Below, in pieces: positions 1-7,310 of a stretch of DNA of 19,887 nt (position 1 is its first letter; each line of letters begins with the position of its first letter). The translations under genes and the position numbers were made by a program. Origin of the DNA: Methanobacteriota archaeon (GTDB lineage Archaea > Thermoplasmatota > Thermoplasmata > RBG-16-68-12); NCBI GenBank assembly GCA_005878665.1, contig VBLR01000125.1, forward strand, positions 1 to 19,887. Reading direction: 5' to 3'. The notes under the pieces are model-generated. The model worked only from the letters and a program-made list of their open reading frames with translations. It searched no databases and was not told the origin of the DNA.

Positions 1-1322
1 GGAACCCGCCCGATCGGCTCGCCGTAGCCGACGACCCAGTCGATGTCTCCGACGCTCGCATCGCCCTGGGCCAGACTCAGGGTCACCGAGGTCCGGTTCG
101 ATAGGCCGGCGGCACGGAACATATCGCCGGAGTCGAGCCGGCCGTTTCCGTTCGCGTCTGTGAGGGAGAGCGAGACTCCGTTGCTCAGGGTGATCGGCAG
201 GTTGGAGAGGGTCCCGTTCCCCGATGAGCCGCCGGCTTGCACGAAGAAGCGGACGTCCGAAATCGCAGGGGCGGGTCCAAATCCGGGGCGCACGTCGATC
301 CTCGAGGTAAACGTCGTCCCGAAGGTGTCCCCGGCATAGCGCAGTTTCACGTGGGAGTCGCGTCTCTCAGGCAACGGGATGTCGAACGGTCCCATCGGAC
401 CGTTCAGGATGAAACGCGTGCAGGCCACGTACGTCTCCGGCGCCGCGAAGAGGCCGCCGATGATGAGCTGATACGTGTCCCACGTGGTCGGCGAGCCCGT
501 GGCGGCCAGGTTGACGTCCAAACGGTCGCCGTCGTCCACGAGTCCGTTGTGGTTCGCGTCCACGAACCGAAGCGAGCCGTTTCGTGAGATGCCGGCCGCC
601 AGCGAGGTCATTTCGTCGACGATCGGAAACTCCTGGTACGCTCCGAGCGTGCCCAGATATTGCAGTCCACCGAAATCGATCCAGCGTGCGAAGGAATCGA
701 TGGGGGCGCCGGCGGGGAGGATCGGGTCTGATCCTTGGAGTGGTGTGGACTTGCGCAGCGTGGCGGGGAGCGTGTCGGGTCGGTAGGCCGCTCCGTTCGA
801 GGTGACTATCTCGTAGTGGACGGTGCCGTTCGACGCGGTCCCATTATAGACGAGGAAGAGCCGTCCCGCATAGAGGCTCCCGGCATCCAGGACCGTGCCG
901 ATCGCCCGCAGCGTCGACGGGAACGGACAATGAAGTTCCGGAGCGGATACCGCCGGGTCTCCGTTGATCGTGTATCGTTGGAAGTGGAGGGTTGTCTGGA
1001 ACGGGGCGCCGATCTCGTACTTCGCGGTCGGGTCGCCGACGACGCTCGGCACGCCCGCACAGCCGGGCCCGCCATCGAGTCCCAGATACACCTCGGGCCC
1101 ATAGCTCGTGCTTTGTCGTTCGATGCTCGTGATCGTCCCCACGACGGTGACGGCGCTTCCCGGACTCCAGTGGTCAAAGCCGTAGACCTCCGCGAGGGAT
1201 CGCGGCCGAACGAACACGTCCCAGATTAGGAATCCGGCTACGACGACGATCGCCGAAACCGCGATCACCAGGATGACCCGGCGCCTCCTTCGCGGCATTC
1301 GTCCCGGCCTCGGCGGCTCCAT
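1..1322 (-). CDS. membrane-anchored secreted protein with two calcium-loop-like repeats (3' end outside window)
   Basis: This reading frame is open from the start codon to the window edge, so at least 440 residues are present and the C-terminus is missing. I do not recognise a named family. A basic N-terminus (PRRRRR) leads into one hydrophobic segment (about residues 16-34), consistent with an uncleaved signal anchor and an extracellular body. Shortly after it, a stretch with VTVVGTITSIE resembles the first strands of an OB-fold, which is only a resemblance. Further on, two Asp/Asn-rich loops, DANHNGLVDDGD and DANGNGRLDSGD, follow the DxNxDGxxDxxD pattern of dockerin or EF-hand-like calcium sites. 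They are about 130 residues apart and sit at the same place in two similar beta-rich units. The ATG at 1298 is an equally possible start; 1322 adds eight residues. It diverges from the small gene at 1420 over a shared AT-rich promoter. Confidence 0.75.
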   Translation of the reverse strand, partial: MEPPRPGRMPRRRRRVILVIAVSAIVVVAGFLIWDVFVRPRSLAEVYGFDHWSPGSAVTVVGTITSIERQSTSYGPEVYLGLDGGPGCAGVPSVVGDPTAKYEIGAPFQTTLHFQRYTINGDPAVSAPELHCPFPSTLRAIGTVLDAGSLYAGRLFLVYNGTASNGTVHYEIVTSNGAAYRPDTLPATLRKSTPLQGSDPILPAGAPIDSFARWIDFGGLQYLGTLGAYQEFPIVDEMTSLAAGISRNGSLRFVDANHNGLVDDGDRLDVNLAATGSPTTWDTYQLIIGGLFAAPETYVACTRFILNGPMGPFDIPLPERRDSHVKLRYAGDTFGTTFTSRIDVRPGFGPAPAISDVRFFVQAGGSSGNGTLSNLPITLSNGVSLSLTDANGNGRLDSGDMFRAAGLSNRTSVTLSLAQGDASVGDIDWVVGYGEPIGRV

Positions 1323-1383
1323 CCCACGAGGCGAGAACTCTCCCCGGCTAAGCCCTTTTCGTCCCCTTTCGCAGATCCGGTCG

Positions 1384-1398
1384 TTATAGTTAAATAAC
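1384..1398. promoter_or_regulatory. AT-rich divergent promoter (TATA-like)
   Basis: A strikingly AT-rich stretch in GC-rich surroundings carries GTTAT and ATAAC arms around AGTTAA, so a TATA-like element reads on both strands. On the plus strand its centre is about 27 bases before the ATG at 1420, the spacing expected for a leaderless archaeal transcript. On the minus strand it could drive the secreted-protein gene with a leader of roughly 40 bases. Promoter function is inferred. Confidence 0.5.
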
Positions 1399-1419
1399 CA
1401 TAACAACATGGGAAGGTGG

Positions 1420-1659
1420 ATGCAAGTTGGATGTGGCGTGTACCTTCACACGGTCCGCAGGCAAGCGTATCTGTACTTCTGGCACTACGAGACCAAAGGT
1501 CGATCCCGAGTGCAGGTCAAGGAGTACATCGGACCCGCGAGGTCCGCGCGCTCGATCTCGGAAGCAGCCCGGCGTTGCGAAGGATATTACGAACGAGCGA
1601 TGGCTGAGCTGCAGCGTCTGCGGGCGGCATCGCTGGCCACGATTCGCGGGTCATCATAG
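1420..1659 (+). CDS. small hypothetical protein, basic, with C-terminal helix
   Basis: This encodes about 79 residues and I cannot assign a function. It begins with a compact beta-rich part (VYLHTVRRQAYLYFWHYE, then KGRSRVQVKEYIGP) and ends in a helix rich in Arg, Glu and Ala (about residues 44-71) that could form a coiled coil. The pattern of aromatic strands followed by K-x-x-Y-[IL]-G-P is reminiscent of small DNA-associated proteins found near archaeal integrases and transposases. That is only a pattern-level resemblance, and no recombinase gene is nearby. I chose the ATG at 1420 because it lies about 27 bases from the TATA-like centre; an in-frame ATG at 1408 would add four residues. It converges on the dph2 gene, with about 70 bases between the stops. 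Confidence 0.6.
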   Translation: MQVGCGVYLHTVRRQAYLYFWHYETKGRSRVQVKEYIGPARSARSISEAARRCEGYYERAMAELQRLRAASLATIRGSS

Positions 1660-1728
1660 GCCCTCCGCTCTCGGATGAGCCAGAAACCAAGTCCGGCGAA
1701 CCGGCGCGACGCGTCAGGGGATGAGTGG

Positions 1729-2700
1729 CTAAACCCGGATTTCGTCGAACACGTAGTCGTTCCACGTCCGTTCCCCCAGGACGATCTCGAATTCCTGCGG
1801 CGTGAGAATCGGCTGCTTGTACTGGAGAATGTCTTCGATCGCAATTCGCGGGCACGCCGTGTTGACCCACGCATCTACACGGTATCCTTGGAGCAGCTCC
1901 GGGGCGACGAGATCCATGAGGAACAGATTCGCCTGCCTTCCGTGCTTCTCGGCGAGGGCCTTCAAATCCGTGGCCATCTCCATTCGCGCCTGTCCGATCT
2001 TCTTCGAGACGATGATCCCAAAGACTCTCGCATCTTGGGCCCGGACGATCGCTGCATGGCGCTGTCGGAGCACGCGGTCCCGCACCTCCTTCAGGTCCCT
2101 CGCAGTCCCACGCTCGGGGTCCGCGATGATCACCGGCTTGTCGATGAGGATCGCGACGCCGAGGGGGTGAAAGTCTCCCGTGCCGATGTAGAGGTAGCCG
2201 TCGACATCGCCCTCCACGACCGTGGCCGTGTGGTAGTCGCACCCGAGGAGCTGACCGGCGTAGGCGACCCGCCGGTCCGGTTCCCCGATGCGGATGACAT
2301 GTCCTTTCTTCTCCAGGTGCGCTTGGATGGCCGGGAGCCAGCCGCGGAATTGGGTCGTGGTCAGGAGCCCGACCCGTTTCGGGAGCATCGGCTCGGCCGC
2401 GTCGAGGAAGGCCATCGAGCCGAGCGGGGGTCCGGGGAGATCAAAGAAGAAGACGCGGTTGTACCGGAGATGGGGCATCGGCGCGTGGCCGAGGTGGACG
2501 ATGAGGTCCACGGGCATGTCGGCCACGTCGCACGCGCCGAACGAGGGGTCCGCCGAGACGAGGCACGTGACGTCTGCCTTCGCTTCGATCTCCTGCGCCA
2601 GCTCCACGGCCTTCGTGCGCAAACCGACTGGGAATTGCAGACCGACCGTCTTCGAGTTCCGTCCTCGAATGACTTCGAGGAGTCGGTCCGTTTCGCCCAT
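1729..2700 (-). CDS. dph2: diphthamide biosynthesis protein Dph2 (3-amino-3-carboxypropyl-histidine synthase)
   Basis: Archaeal Dph2 is a homodimeric iron-sulfur enzyme that cleaves S-adenosylmethionine to a 3-amino-3-carboxypropyl radical. It attaches this group to the target histidine of elongation factor 2, the first step of diphthamide synthesis. The 323-residue product has the usual length and the three cysteines expected to hold the [4Fe-4S] cluster, one per repeat-like domain: Cys57 (FGACDVAD), Cys154 (LGCDYHTA) and Cys283 (NTACPRIAI). Other family motifs are LQFPVGL near residue 21 and DPSFGACD. It starts 48 bases after the stop of the L10e gene on the same strand, so the two are probably co-transcribed; both act on translation. 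The cytoplasmic location is inferred from the lack of a signal peptide. Confidence 0.95.
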   Translation of the reverse strand: MGETDRLLEVIRGRNSKTVGLQFPVGLRTKAVELAQEIEAKADVTCLVSADPSFGACDVADMPVDLIVHLGHAPMPHLRYNRVFFFDLPGPPLGSMAFLDAAEPMLPKRVGLLTTTQFRGWLPAIQAHLEKKGHVIRIGEPDRRVAYAGQLLGCDYHTATVVEGDVDGYLYIGTGDFHPLGVAILIDKPVIIADPERGTARDLKEVRDRVLRQRHAAIVRAQDARVFGIIVSKKIGQARMEMATDLKALAEKHGRQANLFLMDLVAPELLQGYRVDAWVNTACPRIAIEDILQYKQPILTPQEFEIVLGERTWNDYVFDEIRV

Positions 2701-2748
2701 GGATCTGGACAGACACGCGGACGCGCGGAAAAAGATGTCCCTCGGCGT

Positions 2749-3258
2749 CTAGCGTTCTTTTTCGCGTTCGATCTCGAGCCGCCACGGCGTCGGAAGTTTC
2801 ACGCCGCCCTTCCGGAGGGCCTCCTTCGCGTCGTCCACATGATCCTCGGTCGTCGAGATCGTGAAGACCTTCGTGCCCGGCTTCACCCGTGCGGCCGTGC
2901 CGACGGGGGCACCGAACGCGGCGCGCATGCCCTCGGAGATGCGGTCCGCGCCGGCCCCCGTGGCGATTTTGTTCTCGCGGAGCACATTGTGCGGGTACAG
3001 GCGGAGCTTGAGATGGTACGCGTTCCCCGCCTTCTTCGCGATGTATCGGTTCGCCGAGATCCGGGCCGCCTCGAGGGCGATGTGGCGAATCTGGCACGCC
3101 TCCGCGGCGACGAGATGGATCTTCACCGGGAACTTCGTCCGCGGGTCCCCGATGTCGAACTGACTGATCCGGATTCCGGGGACGCCGCCCATGTACCGCT
3201 TCTGGGCGTACGCCTGGCCGCGGATCTCTCGGTACATGCTGCCCGGCTTGCGCGTCAT
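2749..3258 (-). CDS. rpl10e: 50S ribosomal protein L10e (uL16)
   Basis: This is the archaeal/eukaryotic counterpart of bacterial L16, a large-subunit protein near the tRNA sites and needed for late 50S assembly. The 169-residue length is typical. The N-terminus (RKPGSMYREIRGQAY) and the central part (IHLVAAEACQIRH, then NRYIAKKAGNAYHLKLR) match the family well, and the C-terminus ends in a charged Glu/Arg/Lys tail. The start ATG lies about 34 bases after a TATA-like element that overlaps the stop of the preceding membrane-protein gene, so the transcript is probably leaderless or nearly so. dph2 follows in the same direction. Confidence 0.97.
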   Translation of the reverse strand: MTRKPGSMYREIRGQAYAQKRYMGGVPGIRISQFDIGDPRTKFPVKIHLVAAEACQIRHIALEAARISANRYIAKKAGNAYHLKLRLYPHNVLRENKIATGAGADRISEGMRAAFGAPVGTAARVKPGTKVFTISTTEDHVDDAKEALRKGGVKLPTPWRLEIEREKER

Positions 3259-3286
3259 CGTCGGAGGGCGCTCGAAAGGTCGGGCG

Positions 3287-3297
3287 CTATTTAATCT
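3287..3297 (-). promoter_or_regulatory. TATA-like element of the L10e gene
   Basis: Read on the minus strand this is GATTAAATAG, about 30 bases before the L10e start codon. It includes the TAG stop codon of the upstream membrane-protein gene. A nearly identical AGATTAAATAC element precedes the SRP RNA gene, which supports the reading as a strong promoter core. Confidence 0.6.
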
Positions 3298-3553
3298 TCG
3301 TGCCGACCAACCTTCCTTCGCGCAAACGAAGGAACATGTCGAAAGCGACGACTCCGAGGAACGCTCCGATCACGATGGACGGCAAAGCAACTCTGTTCCA
3401 CGTCATCCAGCACGCATCACCCGAACACCCAACATCCGGAAACGCCCAGGTCGAGATGAGGACGAGCCCCAATGATACCAGGGTCACGCCCGAGAGCGCA
3501 AACCCCGCCATGGCCCAGTGGAGACGCCCGACCAAACGGCCCACCCGTGGCAA
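3287..3553 (-). CDS. small two-helix membrane protein
   Basis: This encodes about 88 residues from a TTG start; a GTG at 3544 and an ATG at 3511 are alternatives. I do not recognise a family. It has two hydrophobic segments (about residues 16-36 and 57-74), separated by a short loop that contains two cysteines (VGCSGDACW) which could pair as a disulfide outside the membrane. The tail is basic (RLREGRLVGTKIK). Its stop codon lies inside the TATA-like element of the L10e gene. Upstream it diverges from the isoprenoid operon across a region with a TATA-like element at 3602-3611. The hydrophobic pattern and clean fit between flanking promoters support a real gene, but the start is uncertain. Confidence 0.6.
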   Translation of the reverse strand: MPRVGRLVGRLHWAMAGFALSGVTLVSLGLVLISTWAFPDVGCSGDACWMTWNRVALPSIVIGAFLGVVAFDMFLRLREGRLVGTKIK

Positions 3554-3601
3554 TGGCGTCCCATCGGCACCATGAGAGTTTCGCTCTGAATCTTCAAGAA
3601 A

Positions 3602-3611
3602 GCATTAAGAG
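3602..3611. promoter_or_regulatory. TATA-like element between the membrane protein and isoprenoid operon
   Basis: The element GCATTAAGAG lies about 30 bases before the ATG at 3638, which fits a leaderless start for the isopentenyl phosphate kinase gene. Its complement (CTCTTAATGC) is placed about 53 bases before the TTG of the divergent membrane-protein gene and may serve both. Confidence 0.5.
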
Positions 3612-3637
3612 CGAGGCTCGGCGTGGGCCGGCCCGTC

Positions 3638-4417
3638 ATGCTTCTGGTCAAACTCGGAGGGAGTGTCATCACGGAGAAGACACGCCTTCGTACGGCACGA
3701 AGCGCCCCGATCCGACGTCTCGCTCGGGAGCTGAAGTCCGTCGGGCAGCCGCTCCTGGTCGTCCATGGTGCCGGCTCCTATGGCCATATCCTCGCGAGCC
3801 GCCATCGGCTCAACGAAGGTGATTCGAGTCCGGGAAAACGGTCCGCCGCTGCGCGAGTCCAAGCGGATGTGCGAAACCTGGACGGGCTGGTCGTCGACGC
3901 ACTCAACAGGGCGGGTCTTGCTGCGGTTTCGATTCCCCCGGCCTCGGTGTTGGTCCTCGATGACGGAAAAGTCTCGACAGCTGATCTGACCGCATTCCTA
4001 GAATTCTCCTCGATGGGCTTCACTCCGGTGACCTTCGGCGACGTCGTGCGCGACCTGCGGCGCGGCGTCTCGATTTGTTCTGGCGATCTGATGATGCTCG
4101 AGCTCGCACGTGCCTTCCGTCCGAACCGCGCCGTGTTTGCGGCCGACGTGGACGGCCTTTTCACGGCCGACCCGAAGCTTCGACGGAGCGCGCTGCTCCT
4201 GGAATCGGTGGGACCGAAGGATTTGGGTCAGATCGAGTTCTCAGATCGGTCTCGGACGGACGTGACGGGGAGCATCGAGGGAAAGGTCCGTCGCATGTTC
4301 GAGATCGCGGACCATGTGGGCGAATGCCTCATCGTCAACGGTAACGTAAAGAACCGCGTCCGGGATGCCCTTCGGGGCCGGCGGGTCGTCGGCACCCGGG
4401 TCGTCCGAGGTCCCTGA
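3638..4417 (+). CDS. ipk: isopentenyl phosphate kinase
   Basis: This kinase of the amino acid kinase superfamily phosphorylates isopentenyl phosphate to isopentenyl diphosphate with ATP, the last step of the modified archaeal mevalonate pathways. The 259-residue product shows the nucleotide-binding KLGGS at residues 5-9. It also has HGAGSYGH (43-50), whose final histidine (His50) is the family's phosphate-contacting catalytic residue. Further motifs are SGDLMM (148-153), DVDGLF (170-175) and DVTGSIEGK near 208-216. I chose ATG 3638 over the in-frame GTG at 3623 because homologues begin immediately before the KLGGS motif and because it fits the upstream TATA-like spacing. The gene ends one base before the fni start and leads a three-gene isoprenoid operon. 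No other mevalonate-pathway enzyme is in the window, so which variant pathway feeds it cannot be told here. Confidence 0.95.
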   Translation: MLLVKLGGSVITEKTRLRTARSAPIRRLARELKSVGQPLLVVHGAGSYGHILASRHRLNEGDSSPGKRSAAARVQADVRNLDGLVVDALNRAGLAAVSIPPASVLVLDDGKVSTADLTAFLEFSSMGFTPVTFGDVVRDLRRGVSICSGDLMMLELARAFRPNRAVFAADVDGLFTADPKLRRSALLLESVGPKDLGQIEFSDRSRTDVTGSIEGKVRRMFEIADHVGECLIVNGNVKNRVRDALRGRRVVGTRVVRGP

Positions 4418-4418
4418 G

Positions 4419-5489
4419 ATGGCCGAGCCCTCCAAGACGGAGCAGCGCAAAGCGGAACATGTGAACATCATTCTCCAGGAGAACGTCTCCGCGGAGTACA
4501 ACTATTGGAACGATGTTCGGCTCGTCCACACGGCCCTCCCGGAAATCGACCTCGACGACGTCGACGTGAGCGTGAAGTTCTTCGGCAAGCGACTCGAGGC
4601 GCCCCTGATCATCTCGTCGATGACCGGCGGCTTCGGCATGGGGAAAGAGATCAACGGCAACCTCGCGAAGGCGGCCGCCGAAGTCGGCGTCGCGATGGGC
4701 GTCGGCTCGCAACGAGCCGCGTTGGAGAAACCAGAGCTCGAGCCGACCTACGCGGTCGTCAAGGACTACGGCGTCCCGCTCGTCTTCGCGAACCTCGGGG
4801 CGCCCCAGCTCGTGGCACAGGAAGGCAAGCGCGCGTACGGCGTCGCCGACGCGCGGAAGGCGATCAACATGATCAAAGCGGACGCGCTCATCATTCATCT
4901 GAACTTTCTCCAAGAAGTCGTCCAGCCGGAAGGCGATCGCCGCGCGAAGGGTTGTCTCGCCGCCATCAAGGCGTTGGCTTCGCAGTTCCCGTTGATGGCG
5001 AAGGAGACCGGCGCCGGTATCTCCCGGGAAACGGCGCAGAAGCTCAAGGCCGCCGGCGCGCGGGCGATCGACGTTGGCGGTCTCGGCGGCACGTCGTTCT
5101 CTGCGGTCGAACACTACCGCGCACGGAAAGAGGCCGCGAGCCTGAAGGAACGTCTCGGCGCCACCTTTTGGAATTGGGGAATCCCGACCCCGGCATCGAT
5201 TCTCCTGGCGGACGTCGGCTTGCCACTCGTCGCTACGGGCGGCGTGCGGAGTGGTCTCGACGTCGCCAAAGGAATCGCGCTGGGCGCCACGATGGCGGGG
5301 ATGGCCAAGCCCATGCTCGAGGCCGCGAGGGCTTCCGCGGACGCCGCGGTCCAGGAACTGCGGGCCGTCATCGAGGAATTGAAGGCGGCGATGTTCCTCA
5401 CCGGTTCGACCTCGATCGAGGCGTTACAGGAGCGTCCCGTCATCGTGAGTCCTCCGACCGCGAGTTGGCTCGAGGCCGGAGAGGCGTGA
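4419..5489 (+). CDS. fni: type 2 isopentenyl-diphosphate delta-isomerase
   Basis: This FMN- and NADPH-dependent TIM-barrel enzyme interconverts isopentenyl diphosphate and dimethylallyl diphosphate, supplying the allylic primer for prenyl chain growth. The 356-residue product carries the family signatures in order: RKAEH (10-14), SSMTGG (66-71), GVGSQRAAL (94-102), FANLGAPQ (123-130), and HLNFLQEVVQPEGD (160-173) with the catalytic glutamine region. After these come KETGAGIS (195-202), DVGGLGGTS (218-226) and ATGGVRSG (272-279). The ATG at 4419 was chosen because it follows the IPK stop by one base and homologues begin just before RKAEH; an in-frame ATG at 4365 would lie inside ipk. It is translationally close to both neighbours. 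Confidence 0.96.
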   Translation: MAEPSKTEQRKAEHVNIILQENVSAEYNYWNDVRLVHTALPEIDLDDVDVSVKFFGKRLEAPLIISSMTGGFGMGKEINGNLAKAAAEVGVAMGVGSQRAALEKPELEPTYAVVKDYGVPLVFANLGAPQLVAQEGKRAYGVADARKAINMIKADALIIHLNFLQEVVQPEGDRRAKGCLAAIKALASQFPLMAKETGAGISRETAQKLKAAGARAIDVGGLGGTSFSAVEHYRARKEAASLKERLGATFWNWGIPTPASILLADVGLPLVATGGVRSGLDVAKGIALGATMAGMAKPMLEAARASADAAVQELRAVIEELKAAMFLTGSTSIEALQERPVIVSPPTASWLEAGEA

Positions 5490-5492
5490 ACG

Positions 5493-6614
5493 ATGTCGGC
5501 CCTCACGTCCTCTTCCGCGGAGGACCGACTCGAATCCCTCCTGAAGCCGTACCGCGAGCGATCGAACGCGCACATCCAGGCGATCTGGGAGGAGTTCGCG
5601 GCGGAACATCCGGTCGATGCGTTCCCTTCCAGCCGGACGATGCGGGACAACTCACGACTCTTCACCGCGGGGAAGCGGTACCGGTACGCGCTGGCCCTCG
5701 CGGGATATCAACTCCTGACCGGAGAGCCACCGTCCCGCGGCCTCGAACGGGCGGCGACGTGGCTCGAATGGTACCACCTGTACACGTTGTTCCTCGACGA
5801 CATCATGGACGAGGACGTCCGGAGGCGGACCTTAGCGAGCGCGTGGGCCACGGACGCGAAGTTGTACCGGGGCCCCGGGGCTGACCGCCCCGCGGTGGTG
5901 TTTCGGACCCAGCGCCATCGGTACGGGGTATCGCAGGCCATCCTCGACGCGCTGCGGATCCGATCGCTCGCGGAGCGGGCGATTGAGGGGGCAACGGATC
6001 TCGACGCGTCCGTCCGGCTCGAGCTCCTTTCGGAACTGACCCAGGTCGATTTCGTCCTCAGCGATGGCCAAGGCCTCGACATCGATTTCGAGCGCGCGGA
6101 CCGAATCCCCGAGGCCGACTACGTCCGGATGAGCGAGGCGAAGACGGCTCGCTTGTACCTCGGCGCGGCGGCGACCGCCGCGATTGCGGCCCGCGCCTCG
6201 TCCGAGGACCGTGCGGCGCTCGAAGCCTTCGCGCGATATTTCGCGATCGCGTTCCAGGATCGCGACGACCTCCTCGGCGCCGGTGTCGTCCAATCCCGAA
6301 TCGGCGGCTCCGCGGAGGGGGACATCCGCCAGGGGAAGCGAACTCGGCTCTTCGTCCTCGCCTTGCAACGACTCGCGCCGAAGGATCGCGCGTCTTTCCT
6401 CCGTGCGTACGGACGCGGTCCCCGCACGACGAAGAACGACATCCGAAGCGTGCGGAATCTCTTCCGCGAGAACGTCCTGCCGACGATGGAGTCGCGCATC
6501 ACCGAGCATCTCGTCGGGGCGCGGCGCGCCCTCGAGCGGCTCCCGTCGAAAGATCCGGAGGCCCGTAAGTTGCTGGAAGCGCTCCTCGACGCGCAACGGA
6601 CACGCTTGCGCTAG
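5493..6614 (+). CDS. prenyl diphosphate synthase, probably geranylgeranyl diphosphate synthase
   Basis: This trans-isoprenyl diphosphate synthase of 373 residues condenses isopentenyl diphosphate with allylic primers, here most likely to the C20 product used for archaeal ether lipids. The first Asp-rich motif is DDIMDED (Asp102, Asp103, Asp106). Tyr97 sits five residues before it and Thr98 at position -4, the pattern of archaeal type I GGPP synthases, so chain length C20 is inferred from it. A GQGLD motif lies at 192-196. The second Asp-rich region is FQDRDDLLG (254-262), where Arg257 splits the aspartates, a slightly unusual form. Downstream GKRT (281-284) fits the family's KxT-like diphosphate contact. 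It starts three bases after the fni stop. Its TAG stop overlaps the stop of convergent radB in a CTAG palindrome. Confidence 0.92.
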   Translation: MSALTSSSAEDRLESLLKPYRERSNAHIQAIWEEFAAEHPVDAFPSSRTMRDNSRLFTAGKRYRYALALAGYQLLTGEPPSRGLERAATWLEWYHLYTLFLDDIMDEDVRRRTLASAWATDAKLYRGPGADRPAVVFRTQRHRYGVSQAILDALRIRSLAERAIEGATDLDASVRLELLSELTQVDFVLSDGQGLDIDFERADRIPEADYVRMSEAKTARLYLGAAATAAIAARASSEDRAALEAFARYFAIAFQDRDDLLGAGVVQSRIGGSAEGDIRQGKRTRLFVLALQRLAPKDRASFLRAYGRGPRTTKNDIRSVRNLFRENVLPTMESRITEHLVGARRALERLPSKDPEARKLLEALLDAQRTRLR

Positions 6615-7279
6615 TCCTCGAGCCCGTGGGCCGTGATCCGGAATGTAGCCCGCGCGCCTTCCTCCCGGTGGCGGTGCTTGACGAGCACCGCGGCACGAGT
6701 GCTCACCCCGGTCCGCTCGAAGCGCACGATCGTCTTCGCGTTGTGACTGAGCATGTGGCCGCCGAGCGGCATGTACGCACCAGTCTCGATGTCCGTGTAC
6801 ACCTGTGACGTGACGACGACGGGGATGCCGCGGACTCGAGACGCGCGCAACAGCTTCGCAATCTGCCGCGTGAGGCCGTACCGTTCGTCCCGGCGGGTTT
6901 CGTCCCGCATCGTGAGGCGATAGTGCATCGTGATGCTGTCGATCACGATGAGCCCGACTTCGGGATTGCCGTCCGCCAGCTTCACGGCCTTCTCAATCAG
7001 TTTCTCTTGTTCCTCGAAACTGTACGGCTCCGAGAACAGGATGTTCTTTGCCACGACGTCGAAATCGTCGCCGCAAATTTGTTGGAGCCGTTCGAGGGAC
7101 ACCCCTTCCGTATCGATGTAGATGACCTTGTGACCGCCGCGGACCACGTTTCGGGCGAGCTGCAAGCAGAAGTTCGTTTTGCCGCTCCCCGCTTCCCCGT
7201 GCAGGAGCGTTATGCAACCTTCCTCGACTCCTCCGCCCAGGAGGTCGTCCAGGGCCCGGCAGCCCAGGGCTACCTTCAT
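6611..7279 (-). CDS. radB: DNA repair and recombination protein RadB
   Basis: RadB is a euryarchaeal paralogue of the RadA recombinase and acts as an accessory factor in homologous recombination. The 222-residue product is a single RecA-type ATPase core without the N-terminal helix-hairpin-helix domain of RadA. It has Walker A GEAGSGKT at residues 28-35, Walker B LIVIDS at 110-115, and YIDTEG near 54-59. Toward the C-terminus LGGHMLSHNAKTI matches the RecA/RadA loop region. The ATG at 7279 was chosen over the longer open frame because the family starts directly with the LGCRALDDLLGGG segment. A TATA-like element sits 27 bases upstream, overlapping the nmd3 stop. It may therefore be transcribed both from its own promoter and by readthrough from nmd3. 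Confidence 0.93.
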   Translation of the reverse strand: MKVALGCRALDDLLGGGVEEGCITLLHGEAGSGKTNFCLQLARNVVRGGHKVIYIDTEGVSLERLQQICGDDFDVVAKNILFSEPYSFEEQEKLIEKAVKLADGNPEVGLIVIDSITMHYRLTMRDETRRDERYGLTRQIAKLLRASRVRGIPVVVTSQVYTDIETGAYMPLGGHMLSHNAKTIVRFERTGVSTRAAVLVKHRHREEGARATFRITAHGLED

Positions 7280-7301
7280 TGATTGGACAAAGTGGCCGCT
7301 C

Positions 7302-7310
7302 CCATTAAGC
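7302..7310 (-). promoter_or_regulatory. TATA-like element of radB, inside the end of nmd3
   Basis: The minus strand reads GCTTAATGG, centred about 27 bases before the radB ATG. It contains the TAA stop codon of nmd3. The spacing fits a leaderless transcript; function is inferred. Confidence 0.45.

Noticed and set aside
1675..3294. Long plus-strand open frame of 539 codons
   Set aside because: It is antisense to dph2 and L10e, which are clear family members; the translation is Arg/Asp/Val-rich with no recognisable domain, as expected for a shadow frame in GC-rich DNA.
3484..3672. Minus-strand frame of 62 codons overlapping the small membrane-protein gene
   Set aside because: Its translation has no membrane or domain signature, while the alternative frame gives two clean hydrophobic segments and ends exactly at the L10e promoter.
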